Assembly: GCA_963663615.1 (NCBI GenBank)
Contig: OY760517.1
Span: forward strand, 1,488,001-1,552,000
DNA length: 64,000 nt
Direction: 5' to 3'
From: G963663615 sp963663615
Lineage (GTDB): Bacteria; Bacteroidota; Ignavibacteria; Ignavibacteriales; Melioribacteraceae
Shown one piece after another: positions 36,491 through 45,740 of this stretch. Positions within the stretch are counted from its first letter, which is position 1. Each line of letters starts with the position of its first letter. The notes beneath the pieces are model-generated. The model was not told the origin of the DNA. It was given only the letters and a program-made list of their open reading frames with translations, and searched no databases. A program made the position numbers and the translations under genes.

Positions 36491-37997
36491 ACTTCGAGAA
36501 TTTTCCGTTGGAGTATTTAAAAAAGATATTATTTTCATTTTCTACCTTATGATGAATACGTATTATTTTCCCATTCCTTAAATCGGTATCCGAAAAATCA
36601 TAAAAATTTTCGTATCCATAAAGGATAAAATGATTGACCGAATCTTGTTCAATAGTAATTGTACTATCCTTGATCGAAAAGTTAATTTTATTATTCCAGT
36701 TTTCCAAACTACTTCTTGAAACAATTTCTATTTTATTAAGGCATTTAAGATGATACTTTATATGATCTCCAAAGTTAAGATGATTAACTGGATAGTTTCC
36801 AATTTTTGCCGGTATAGTAAGGAATACCAGAGTATTTCCGGTTGCAATTTCTTGCTTGTATTCTTCCTTGAAGCGGGAGATGATTTTATCGGAAGTAGTT
36901 GTTAAATCCAACCACTTAAATTGTACTATAATGTTACTAACTAAAAAAATACAAAAAATTGCGGATGCAAAAAAAACACCCCTTTTTATTTTAAAATTAG
37001 TAAATATTATATAACTGACCAAAATTATAAAGCCAACAGAAGGTAGATAGAGATACCATTTCATTACAAGTCTGCTAGCAGGAAGTATTGTAAGAAGAAT
37101 AAAAAGCAGCAGAAAAATTAAAATTCTCCAATCAGCCTTTAGTTTTCTGAGTATTAAAATAGCCGGTATTACCAATATTGCTCCACCAATAATAAAGTAA
37201 TTCAGATTATCTTTAATAAAAGGTGTAAAATCATAACTAAAAAAAGGAAAAATTAGCAAACCACCGAAGAGTATATAGTTTTTAACCAAACCTGTAATGC
37301 CAATAAATGGATGTGTTTTATCGGAAGTTATAAAGTTATTATCCAGAACATATAACCTGAATATTGTATAAATAACTATTAGTAAAACGTATGGAAGTAT
37401 CTCGATCAGAGCAGTTTTGATTTTTTTCTTTTTAATAAATATTGATGTTACAAATACTATTAGTGGAAAGCTTAAAGCCATTTCTTTGGAAAACAAGGAT
37501 AGCAAAAATGCAACTATGGCATAGCCGGGTCTGTCCTCAAGATAAAATAGTAATGCTATGAGGTAAAATAGAAGCATGGTTCTGTCGAACATGTCTGTAA
37601 TCCACAGCACAGACAAATCCAGTAAGGGATAAACCAGAAACAAAAATGCAGAAGCAATAGCTATTTTGTCTTTATGTTCGTTAACAACTTTTTTTGCAAG
37701 CTGGAAAACCATAAAGGAATTAAGGATGTGCAATATAATATTGAATAGCCTTTGTATCGCTGAGTTATACCCTCCAATAAATGTAATAACCCCCGAGAAA
37801 AAATTTCCAACCGGACGGTAATAGTCCCTGTCGAAATCTTTCTTTGCGAAGGTAGAGAAAATATCCTTGGCAGAGTTAAACTCATTTCTTTGGATAAATG
37901 CTGTTTCGTCTCCAAAATATGAGATAAACAGAGTAGGGGCATAAAACAATATTCCCGCCAAAAAAAGAAGCAAAAATGTTTTTTTGTTAACCGACAA
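36471..37997 (-). CDS. Polytopic GT-C-type glycosyltransferase-like membrane protein
   Basis: 508 residues with about ten membrane helices and a ~120-residue C-terminal extracytoplasmic part. The first loop carries FGDETAFIQRNEF and the DYYRPVGNF segment followed by FNIILHILN. This pattern is seen in GT-C enzymes and TMTC/O-mannosyltransferase-like proteins, where an acidic pair in loop 1 is catalytic. The TTG start follows a stop codon directly and has only a weak ribosome site, so the exact start is uncertain. Its end overlaps the PorZ-like gene. It may glycosylate a lipid carrier product or surface proteins. Confidence 0.65.
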   Translation of the reverse strand: MSVNKKTFLLLFLAGILFYAPTLFISYFGDETAFIQRNEFNSAKDIFSTFAKKDFDRDYYRPVGNFFSGVITFIGGYNSAIQRLFNIILHILNSFMVFQLAKKVVNEHKDKIAIASAFLFLVYPLLDLSVLWITDMFDRTMLLFYLIALLFYLEDRPGYAIVAFLLSLFSKEMALSFPLIVFVTSIFIKKKKIKTALIEILPYVLLIVIYTIFRLYVLDNNFITSDKTHPFIGITGLVKNYILFGGLLIFPFFSYDFTPFIKDNLNYFIIGGAILVIPAILILRKLKADWRILIFLLLFILLTILPASRLVMKWYLYLPSVGFIILVSYIIFTNFKIKRGVFFASAIFCIFLVSNIIVQFKWLDLTTTSDKIISRFKEEYKQEIATGNTLVFLTIPAKIGNYPVNHLNFGDHIKYHLKCLNKIEIVSRSSLENWNNKINFSIKDSTITIEQDSVNHFILYGYENFYDFSDTDLRNGKIIRIHHKVENENNIFFKYSNGKFSKYEVQIN

Positions 37998-38040
37998 TTA
38001 CAAACCAGATTAGATTAATGGACACACCAAATTTAACAAA

Positions 38041-38874
38041 TTATGCCGTTTTTTTTAGGAGATAATTTTTCATTGCAGTAATGTATGGTGGATTAATAAA
38101 GTGCTTACCAAAGTTTTGTTCATCATGTCTATCCCCACCATGAAAATCGGAGCCGCCAGATTTAAGCAGGAGGTATTCATTAACAATTCTGATTAGTTTG
38201 CGTTTCCTGTTGGCATTTTGAGATGGGTGAACTATTTCTAGTCCATCCAAACCTGCATTTATAGCATCAATGATTATTTCGTCATTAAGATTGCCCGGAT
38301 GAGCAAGGAATGCGAGTCCGCCGGCAGAATGAATAAGATCAACTGTTTCTTTAGCTTCGAGCAGAACCTTTGGTTTGTACGCAGGAGCATTATCGGAAAG
38401 GTATTGAAAGAAAGCCTGATGAAAACTTTTTACTAAACCCAGCTTTACCATTGTACTAGCAATATGAGGTCTTCCGATTACGGTGTTTGTATAGTTTTCA
38501 GTAACTTGTTCAAGGGTAATCTGTACGTTAAGTTTATTTAGCTCATCACAAATAGCCTGAGCACGCAGTATTCTTCTTTCGGCAAGCAAATCGAGAGTTG
38601 AAAGTAACCCCTCATTATTAACATCAACAAAATAACCAAGAATATGAATTTCCCTGTTCATTGCTACAGAACTAAACTCAATGCCTGTTATAAGTTCAAT
38701 ACCGAATTTATCGGCTATGGGCATAGCTTCAGTGTAAGCACCAACGGAATCATGATCCGTGATACTTAGAGTGGAAATACTTTTTTTATATGCTCGTTTA
38801 ATAATTTCTTCGGGAGAATGAACTCCATCCGAAAATGTAGTATGTGTGTGTAAATCAGCTTTTTCTCTAGGCAT
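38041..38874 (-). CDS. PHP-domain phosphoesterase
   Basis: 277 residues. PHP metal motifs in order: ADLHTHTTFSDG, SITDHDSV, GIEFSS, EIHILGYF, AFLAHPGN, and GGSDFHGGDRH. The layout is that of the YciV/RNase AM group (3'-5' phosphoesterases acting on short RNAs and 3',5'-nucleoside bisphosphates). Start and the Crp gene stop overlap (TAATG), indicating translational coupling. Confidence 0.85.
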   Translation of the reverse strand: MPREKADLHTHTTFSDGVHSPEEIIKRAYKKSISTLSITDHDSVGAYTEAMPIADKFGIELITGIEFSSVAMNREIHILGYFVDVNNEGLLSTLDLLAERRILRAQAICDELNKLNVQITLEQVTENYTNTVIGRPHIASTMVKLGLVKSFHQAFFQYLSDNAPAYKPKVLLEAKETVDLIHSAGGLAFLAHPGNLNDEIIIDAINAGLDGLEIVHPSQNANRKRKLIRIVNEYLLLKSGGSDFHGGDRHDEQNFGKHFINPPYITAMKNYLLKKTA

Positions 38875-39557
38875 TATACGTAAGTTTCTTTGAATTTCTC
38901 GTAGTTAAGAATACGTAACTTCGAGCTTTCAAGTTCAATTAAGCCTTTTTTTACGAAGCTGTGAAGAGTTCTTGAAATTGTTTCTCTTGAAGTTCCTGCC
39001 ATATTAGCAAGATCTTGCTGCAATGGTAGTTTTTCTATTTCAACTACACCTTGTTTAATTTTACCAATATCGTCTGCTATCTGTAAAATAACTGTTGCTA
39101 CTTTACCTTCGGCATCTTTAAGCGTAAGTGCTTTAATTTTCATATCAGCCATACGCAACCTGTTAGTTAATTCCTGCAGAAGAGCAATAGAAACTTCAGG
39201 ATAATCTTTAAGAAGTTGAAGAAATTCTTCGCGTTGAATAATAAACAGTTCTGATTCTTCCAGTGCAATAACTGTTGCCGAGCGAGTTAAACCGTCAAGA
39301 ATAGCCATTTCACCAAAAAAATCTGATTCATTCAAAATAGATAAAATTACTTCTCTGCCATCATTGCTTGTACGTGCAATTTTAACTTTACCTGTAATTA
39401 TCACGAAAAGAGCCGAACCAGCATCTTCTTCCATTAATATAACGTTATCCTTAACGTATGTTTTCTTTGAACCTATCTGAGAAATTTTATCGAGTGTATC
39501 ATCATCCAGTTCTGAAAATATCGGTACATATTGTAAAAATTCTGAAGAAGGATTCAT
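38874..39557 (-). CDS. Crp/Fnr-family transcription regulator
   Basis: 227 residues. Cyclic-nucleotide-binding beta-roll (~10-125) with GSALFVIITGKVKI and FGEMAILDGLTRSATVIAL, a long dimer helix, then the winged helix-turn-helix QDLANMAGTSRETISRTLHSFVKKG. No Fnr-type N-terminal cysteines are present, so an oxygen-sensing cluster is unlikely. The ligand is unknown. First gene of a leftward operon with PHP, GT-C, PorZ-like and ABC-F genes. Confidence 0.9.
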   Translation of the reverse strand: MNPSSEFLQYVPIFSELDDDTLDKISQIGSKKTYVKDNVILMEEDAGSALFVIITGKVKIARTSNDGREVILSILNESDFFGEMAILDGLTRSATVIALEESELFIIQREEFLQLLKDYPEVSIALLQELTNRLRMADMKIKALTLKDAEGKVATVILQIADDIGKIKQGVVEIEKLPLQQDLANMAGTSRETISRTLHSFVKKGLIELESSKLRILNYEKFKETYV

Positions 39558-39724
39558 GTTTTGTCTTCCTGTAAAGATTAGTGATTAACTAACGGAAACG
39601 ATTTAATTTATAATATATACTTTATTTTTGCCCTAATGCAAGTTTAAAATGTTGAGCATTTCACACAAATAAGATTACGTAGCCAAAATCTTAAAAATTA
39701 TTTTATTGCATTAGGTAATAGGGT

Positions 39725-39754
39725 AAAAAATCCGGTAATTACTTACCGGATTTT
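39725..39754 (-). terminator. Terminator overlapping the end of glnS
   Basis: On the minus strand AAAATCCGGTAA and TTACCGGATTTT pair over 12 bp with a 4-base loop, followed by more T. The 5' arm is made of the last four sense codons of glnS, so the stop codon lies in the loop. Confidence 0.85.
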
Positions 39755-41451
39755 GCAATTTTTGCCCAAGTATCTCTTAATGTAACTGTCCTGTTAAATA
39801 CAGGTTTTCCTTTTTCGGAATACTTACTATCAACACAAAAGTATCCTAGTCTTTCAAACTGGAAGTTATCTCCAACTTCAGCATTGCTTAAACCTGGTTC
39901 AAGTTTACAGTTATCAAGAACCTTAAGGGATTCAGGATTGATAAAGTCTGTAAATTCTTTTTCTTTGTCACCTGAAGGATCAGAAACTTCAAAAAGTCTG
40001 TCGTATAGTCTTACTTCAGCATTGAAAGCATGTTTTGCCGATACCCAGTGAATAGTACCTTTTACTTTTCTGCCTGCATTCGGACTACCACTTTTTGTCT
40101 CGGGATCGTAAGTACAATGTATTTCTGTAACTTCACCAGTTTCAGGGTCTTTTACAACATCTTCACATTTTATAATGTAGGCGTATCTTAATCTTACTTC
40201 TCTTCCCGGAGCAAGACGGAAGAACTTCCTTGGTGGGTCTTCCATAAAGTCATTTCTTTCAATATAAAGCTCTTTGGAGAATGGAAGTTTTCTTTTACCT
40301 GCTTCAGGATCTTCAGGGTTATTTACTGCATCCATTTCTTCAATTTGATCATCCGGATAATTAGTAATAACAAGTTTTACCGGATCAAGAACAGCCATTA
40401 CACGATTTGCAGTTGCGTTAAGATCGTTACGAACAGCAAATTCAAGTCGGGCAACATCAATAACACCGTCACGTTTAGCAACTCCCACTTCCTCGGCAAA
40501 GTTTCGTAATGAGGCAGGGGTATAGCCTCTGCGTCTTAAACCGGAAATGGTAGGCATTCTTGGATCATCCCAACCATCAACGTATTTATCCTCAACAAGT
40601 TTTAGTAGCTTGCGTTTACTCATTATTGTATATGACAAGTTTAACCTGGCAAACTCAATCTGCTGCGGGTGATGCGGAACGTCAAGTTCATCAAGAAACC
40701 AGTCATATAAAGGGCGGTGGTTTTCGAATTCAAGAGTACAAATTGAATGGGTAATACCTTCAAGCGAATCACTTAAACCATGAGCGAAATCATACATTGG
40801 GTAAATGCACCATTTATCACCGGTTCTGTGGTGATCTACTTTTCTGATGCGGTAAATAGCCGGGTCGCGCATATTCATATTTGGTGATGACATGTTAATT
40901 TTTGCACGCAAAATATGAGCACCATCTTCAAACTCACCAGCTTTCATTCTTTCAAGTAAGTCAAGGTTTTCTTCAACTGAACGATTTCTATACGGGCTTT
41001 CAGTTCCGGGCTCGGTAGGTGTACCACGCATTTTACGCATTTCATCGGCAGATGAGCTATCTACATAAGCTTTACCTTTTTTAACAAGCTCAACAGCAAA
41101 TTCGTAAAACTTGTCGTAATAGTCCGAAGCATAAAATAGTCGGTCTTCCCAATCGAAACCAAGCCATTTAATATCTTCCTGAATTGAGTTTACATATTCA
41201 ATGTCTTCCTTCGCCGGATTTGTATCATCAAAACGAAGATTCGTTACGCCATTATAGTCTTTAGCGATACCAAAGTTTAGGCAAATAGATTTTGCATGCC
41301 CAATATGCAGATAACCATTAGGTTCGGGAGGAAAGCGTGTATGAACTTCTTTATTAAACCTGCCGGTTTTGTTATGCTCGTCAATAATTTCTTTTATAAA
41401 ATTACCGGGAGTATTGGATTCATTATCATTATTTTTAATTTCTTCACTCAT
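39739..41451 (-). CDS. glnS: Glutaminyl-tRNA synthetase
   Basis: 570 residues, normal for bacterial GlnRS. Class I motifs HIGH as PNGYLHIGHAKSI and KMSKS as MSKRKL; the stretch RFPPEPNGYLH and the C-terminal beta-barrel anticodon domains (FEVSDPSG, LEPGLSNAEVGDNFQFERLGYF) separate it from GluRS. I use the ATG at 41451 because GAGG lies 7 bases upstream. It follows gltX by 7 bases in one transcript, so Gln-tRNA is charged directly rather than only by the amidotransferase route. Confidence 0.97.
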   Translation of the reverse strand: MSEEIKNNDNESNTPGNFIKEIIDEHNKTGRFNKEVHTRFPPEPNGYLHIGHAKSICLNFGIAKDYNGVTNLRFDDTNPAKEDIEYVNSIQEDIKWLGFDWEDRLFYASDYYDKFYEFAVELVKKGKAYVDSSSADEMRKMRGTPTEPGTESPYRNRSVEENLDLLERMKAGEFEDGAHILRAKINMSSPNMNMRDPAIYRIRKVDHHRTGDKWCIYPMYDFAHGLSDSLEGITHSICTLEFENHRPLYDWFLDELDVPHHPQQIEFARLNLSYTIMSKRKLLKLVEDKYVDGWDDPRMPTISGLRRRGYTPASLRNFAEEVGVAKRDGVIDVARLEFAVRNDLNATANRVMAVLDPVKLVITNYPDDQIEEMDAVNNPEDPEAGKRKLPFSKELYIERNDFMEDPPRKFFRLAPGREVRLRYAYIIKCEDVVKDPETGEVTEIHCTYDPETKSGSPNAGRKVKGTIHWVSAKHAFNAEVRLYDRLFEVSDPSGDKEKEFTDFINPESLKVLDNCKLEPGLSNAEVGDNFQFERLGYFCVDSKYSEKGKPVFNRTVTLRDTWAKIAKSGK

Positions 41452-41458
41452 TTTAACC

Positions 41459-42925
41459 TCAAGCAATAGGCTTTATGTTTTCGACTGCTTCACGCATTCT
41501 TTTAATTACTTTTTCCTTACCCAGAATAAAAAGGAGGTCATACATTCCGGGACCTGTTCCCATACCACTTGTACTTAGTCTAAGTGGATGCATCAGTTTA
41601 CCATTTCCTATACCGAGTTCTTCGGCAGTTTGTTTTAGAACAGTTTCATAATCATGTTTATCTTCAATGTTACCCATTTTTTCAAAATTTTCTGCAAGCT
41701 TTAACAGATAACCGGGCGTATCTTCTTTCCAGCGTTTTTTTATTACTGCTTCATCATATCCGGTAACTTCACCGAAGAAAAATGGTGCTTTTTCAAGATA
41801 TTCATGTACAAACGAAACTCTTTCACGCATCGATTCAATAACAAGTAACAGGTAATCGTTAGTATAATTGCCATTATCATATTCTGACTTATCAATTTCC
41901 TTACGCAGCATTTCCAGTAAAACAGCACCGTCAAGACTTCTAAGGTGTTCAGCGTTAAGCCAGTTAAGCTTATCGATATCGAATACTGCACCTGCCTTAT
42001 GAACCTTTTCAAGAGTAAATTCTGATGTCATTTCATCAACATTAAAGAATTCTTTCTTGTCACTAAAGCTCCATCCTAAAAGAGCAACAAAGTTGTTAAG
42101 GGCATCACGGAGGTATCCTTTATCCCTGTACTGTTCAACGGCAACATCACCTTGTCGTTTACTTAGTTTGCTTCTATCCGAGTTTAACAAAAGTGGCAGA
42201 TGGGCAAATTCAGGCAATTCCCATCCAAGGTATTCATAAAGCAATACATGTTTTGGGGTAGAGGAGAGCCATTCTTCTCCACGAATAACATGCGAAATAC
42301 CCATTAGGTGATCATCAACAACATTGGCAAGATGATAGGTTGGGAAGCCATCACTCTTAATCAAAATTTGGTCATCAACAACATCACGATCAAACTCAAC
42401 TCTACCACGTACTGCATCGTTTATAACAACTTTAGGACCAGGCACAACATTAAGTCTAACAACATAAGGTTCACCTGCATCCAGCTTGGCTTTAACCTCT
42501 TCATCCGAAATAGTTAATGCAAATTTATCATATTTTGGCTGAAGTTTTTTTGCCATTTGTTCTTCACGTAACTGCTGAAGTCTTTCCGGAGTATCGAAGG
42601 CGTAGTAAGCTTTCTTTTCGCTGATTAGCTGTTCAGCGTATTTTTTGTAAATATCAAGTCGCTGCGACTGATAGTATGGACCAAAATCGCCACCAGCATC
42701 AGGGCCCTCGGAATATTCAAGTCCTGCCCATTTAATAGTATCAATAAGGTTTTCAACAGCTCCTTCAACATATCGGCTTTGGTCGGTATCTTCTATTCTA
42801 AGGATAAAATCGCCATTATTCTTTTTGGCAAAAATATAATTATACAGTGCAGTTCTAAGACCACCAACGTGTAAATAACCAGTTGGGCTGGGTGCAAAAC
42901 GGACTCTAACTTTACTACCTTTCAT
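41459..42925 (-). CDS. gltX: Glutamyl-tRNA synthetase
   Basis: 488 residues. VRVRFAPSPTGYLHVGGLRTALYNY contains the HIGH-type motif, and DRSKLSKRQGDVAV the KMSKS-type motif; the helical anticodon-binding domain is typical of bacterial GluRS. Start at 42925 is set by AGGAG 5 bases before the ATG; an upstream reading to 42958 would start in the terminator of the preceding gene. Upstream partner of glnS. Confidence 0.97.
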   Translation of the reverse strand: MKGSKVRVRFAPSPTGYLHVGGLRTALYNYIFAKKNNGDFILRIEDTDQSRYVEGAVENLIDTIKWAGLEYSEGPDAGGDFGPYYQSQRLDIYKKYAEQLISEKKAYYAFDTPERLQQLREEQMAKKLQPKYDKFALTISDEEVKAKLDAGEPYVVRLNVVPGPKVVINDAVRGRVEFDRDVVDDQILIKSDGFPTYHLANVVDDHLMGISHVIRGEEWLSSTPKHVLLYEYLGWELPEFAHLPLLLNSDRSKLSKRQGDVAVEQYRDKGYLRDALNNFVALLGWSFSDKKEFFNVDEMTSEFTLEKVHKAGAVFDIDKLNWLNAEHLRSLDGAVLLEMLRKEIDKSEYDNGNYTNDYLLLVIESMRERVSFVHEYLEKAPFFFGEVTGYDEAVIKKRWKEDTPGYLLKLAENFEKMGNIEDKHDYETVLKQTAEELGIGNGKLMHPLRLSTSGMGTGPGMYDLLFILGKEKVIKRMREAVENIKPIA

Positions 42926-42956
42926 GAATCTCCTGTAGGTTAAATTTTCTATAAAC

Positions 42957-42988
42957 AAAAAAAGGCTCTTCCAAATGTAAGAAGAGCC
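42957..42988 (-). terminator. Rho-independent terminator of the hybrid kinase gene
   Basis: GGCTCTTC and GAAGAGCC form an 8-bp perfect stem on the minus strand, followed by TTTTTTT. It separates the sensor gene from gltX. Confidence 0.95.
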
Positions 42989-43016
42989 AGCCAGAAATTA
43001 AAATTTTGAGCAAAAT

Positions 43017-45326
43017 TTAAGCAGAAGTATAATGTTTTACCTTCTCAATAAATTCCTTGCTGTCAATTGGTTTTGGAATGTAATCCGTAGCTCCTGCATC
43101 AAGGCATTTTTCGCGATCACCTTTCATTGCAAATGCAGTAAGAGCAATAATAGGAGTTTCATTATATCCGGGATAACTTCTTATGGTTTGCGTAGCATCA
43201 AAGCCATTCATTATTGGCATTTGCATATCCATAAGTATTAGGCTGAAATGTTCTTGTTGAGCCATTTCAACAGCTTGCTGACCGTTTTCAACAACTACTA
43301 TATTTTCAAAACCATTCTTTTTCAAAAGTCTGGTAACAATTATCTGTGAATGTTTGTAATCTTCCGCAAGCAAAATTTTAATAACATTATCATCTTTTTT
43401 TATTACTTCTTCAACAGGAGGAGGAGTTTCATATCTGTTGATCATGGCATCAATTTGATTTTTAAGACTTTCAACGGAAGTTGATTTTTTGTCGAGTAAA
43501 CTTTCGAACAATCCGTCAATTTTTTGAAGGTCATCATCAAAATCTTCTTTACCTGTATAAATAATGATAGGAAGGTTTGCAAACTGGTCTTCGGATTTAA
43601 TTAGCTTAATAAGCTCAAAGCCATTAATATGCGGCATATCGAGGTCAATAATAGCCAAATCAATATGTTTACCCCTTATGCTATCAAGCACTTTGTGCGA
43701 TTCGAGGTATGGTAATGGTTTAAGTCCTACCTGCTCAATAGCATTGCTAATTAAATTAAGAGATGGTTCATCATCATCCACACAAAGGACAACTGAATCA
43801 CGTCTTAACTTGTAATTAGTAATAACTTCAACAAGGTAGTTGTAGTTAACCGGTTTAACAAAATACTCAACAGCACCCATCATAAAAGCTTTCTGACTTT
43901 CAGCTTCCATTGAGAACACTATTACCGGAGCACCTTTTGTTTCGGGCATTTCCTTAAGCTCTTTAAGAAGTTCCAGCCCATTGCAGTTAGGCAATTCAAT
44001 ATTAAGAATTATAGCAAGGAACTGAGTCTTTTTGATATAATCAAAAGCTTGTTCCGGTGTATTTGCAATAGTAGGATCGTAGCCCCAATTTTTCAAATAT
44101 TGATTCAGCATTCTTGCAGAGGCAAAATCATCCTCAATAACAAGGATACTATTAAGATTTCCGTCTGGTTTTGGAAGCTTTGATATCGAAGAACTATAAT
44201 CTGACATTAGACCACCATCTATTGTAAACTCAAAAAATAAACCATTATTTTGTTGTATCTTAAAATTCCCACCCAGCATCGAAACAATAGCTTCAATTAC
44301 CGGAATGCTTAAACCACTTACGTTACAATTATTTAAAGAATCAACCTGGTTAAGGAAATAAGGTTTTAGTAGATCCTTTTCGGAAAAGTTTATCCCGCTA
44401 TTATCATTCCTAACAACAAATTTTAAAAAAGAGTTTTGCACGGTTGTGATGTTTACATCAATAACCGATTTATTGTTAAGACAATTAAGCAAATAACATA
44501 AATGACTAAGAACGTAATATAACCTTTCCTGATCAGTATTTACAACCTTTATACCGGAATCATTTTGTATTTTTAAAGTAATATTTTTTCTACTAATGAA
44601 ATTATCTTCAAAATTCTGAAAGAATTTAGCAATTTTAAAATCTTTTTTTTGTGCAGTAAGCTTGTTTGCAGATTTTTGATCAAAATAGTAGAGATCGTTT
44701 ATTACGCTAAGCACCTTCTGAGTTTCTCTTTGTACCAGTTGAATTGTATCTTTATTACCATCCTTTTTAAGTGCCTTTGTTAAATCCGAGATCCCTTTTA
44801 ATATTCCGTTAAGAGGTGATCTGATTTCGCTAAAAAAGTTCTTAAGACTAAATGTCGAATCAATTTCTGTACCTTTAACTTTATCGTTTTGGTGCAAAAG
44901 GTTCGAAATAAGGTCACTGGCTTCCCAAAGGAACGAATTATCACGGTCGCTAATCGGTACGTTTTTTACAGCTTTAAGCAAATAGTTTTTGCCGCCCTTG
45001 CCAGAAAATTTTATACAGTAATCGTAATTAGCCTGAGCCGGAATTTTTAGTTGGCATTTGGGATTTGATGTAATTGAAAAATCTTCTGCTGAATCTATAT
45101 TCTGACAAACATCACAATAGTAGTCATTACCTATTAGATAGTCAGAAGGGGTTCTGGAAGACTTTCCAAGAAACAACATTTTTTTCTCGTGAATCTCAAA
45201 AAGTACAACCGCTTCAAAGCCTGTGCCTTCAGCAAGGAATTCACACACTTCATTGTGAAAATCTATATCAGAATTATTTATATTCTTAAAAAGTGTGTTT
45301 ATTGATTTTAACAGATAATCATTCAT
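43017..45326 (-). CDS. Hybrid sensor protein with degenerate kinase and three receiver domains
   Basis: 769 residues, no membrane segment. Residues ~1-140 look like a GAF sensor with several cysteines (YYCDVC, KCQL, YDYC). Next is a HisKA-like segment with SEIRSPLNGIL, where Ser166 sits at the usual phospho-His (HEIRTPLN). The HATPase region lacks a clear G1/G2 glycine pattern. Three receiver domains follow: REC1 has Asn442 instead of the phospho-Asp (IILNIELP), REC2 keeps Asp561 (IIDLDMP) and REC3 keeps Asp700 (LMDMQMP). It therefore probably cannot autophosphorylate and may act as a scaffold or phosphorelay acceptor. Encoded alone with its own terminator. Confidence 0.85.
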   Translation of the reverse strand: MNDYLLKSINTLFKNINNSDIDFHNEVCEFLAEGTGFEAVVLFEIHEKKMLFLGKSSRTPSDYLIGNDYYCDVCQNIDSAEDFSITSNPKCQLKIPAQANYDYCIKFSGKGGKNYLLKAVKNVPISDRDNSFLWEASDLISNLLHQNDKVKGTEIDSTFSLKNFFSEIRSPLNGILKGISDLTKALKKDGNKDTIQLVQRETQKVLSVINDLYYFDQKSANKLTAQKKDFKIAKFFQNFEDNFISRKNITLKIQNDSGIKVVNTDQERLYYVLSHLCYLLNCLNNKSVIDVNITTVQNSFLKFVVRNDNSGINFSEKDLLKPYFLNQVDSLNNCNVSGLSIPVIEAIVSMLGGNFKIQQNNGLFFEFTIDGGLMSDYSSSISKLPKPDGNLNSILVIEDDFASARMLNQYLKNWGYDPTIANTPEQAFDYIKKTQFLAIILNIELPNCNGLELLKELKEMPETKGAPVIVFSMEAESQKAFMMGAVEYFVKPVNYNYLVEVITNYKLRRDSVVLCVDDDEPSLNLISNAIEQVGLKPLPYLESHKVLDSIRGKHIDLAIIDLDMPHINGFELIKLIKSEDQFANLPIIIYTGKEDFDDDLQKIDGLFESLLDKKSTSVESLKNQIDAMINRYETPPPVEEVIKKDDNVIKILLAEDYKHSQIIVTRLLKKNGFENIVVVENGQQAVEMAQQEHFSLILMDMQMPIMNGFDATQTIRSYPGYNETPIIALTAFAMKGDREKCLDAGATDYIPKPIDSKEFIEKVKHYTSA

Positions 45327-45740
45327 TTATTATTTATGCTTTATTCCGATAAAGTAAACCAATTAAAATTAATTAAAATATCACGAAAAAACAATCAAAA
45401 AGTTGAAATAATTACCATTTTACTATTTAAGTTAAAGCATTTGCTTAAGTTTTTAGTATATTCTTATGTGTTTTAACAATTTACGTTAAGTTTTGCCTTA
45501 ATTAGTGTTACTGTAAATCAAATTAATGATAAGGTTTAAATAAGAATTATTTTGAACCATAAGAAAACAACTTTTCTAATTTAGCATATTTGTAGCTTAA
45601 AATATGCTGTTGCAGTAAAAGTAATGAATATGATAATAATTACATGATCGTTAAGTATAAAACGCAGTTACTAGCAGTTTCCAAAAATTAGCAGAAATGT
45701 TATATTGTTAAGCTGATTAAATTATATTTATTGAGTCTTT
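45327..45740. other. Divergent intergenic region
   Basis: 414 AT-rich bases between the hybrid sensor gene (leftward) and the gene at 45741 (rightward), presumably holding promoters for both. I see no hairpin, RNA gene or coding frame that stands out. Confidence 0.5.
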
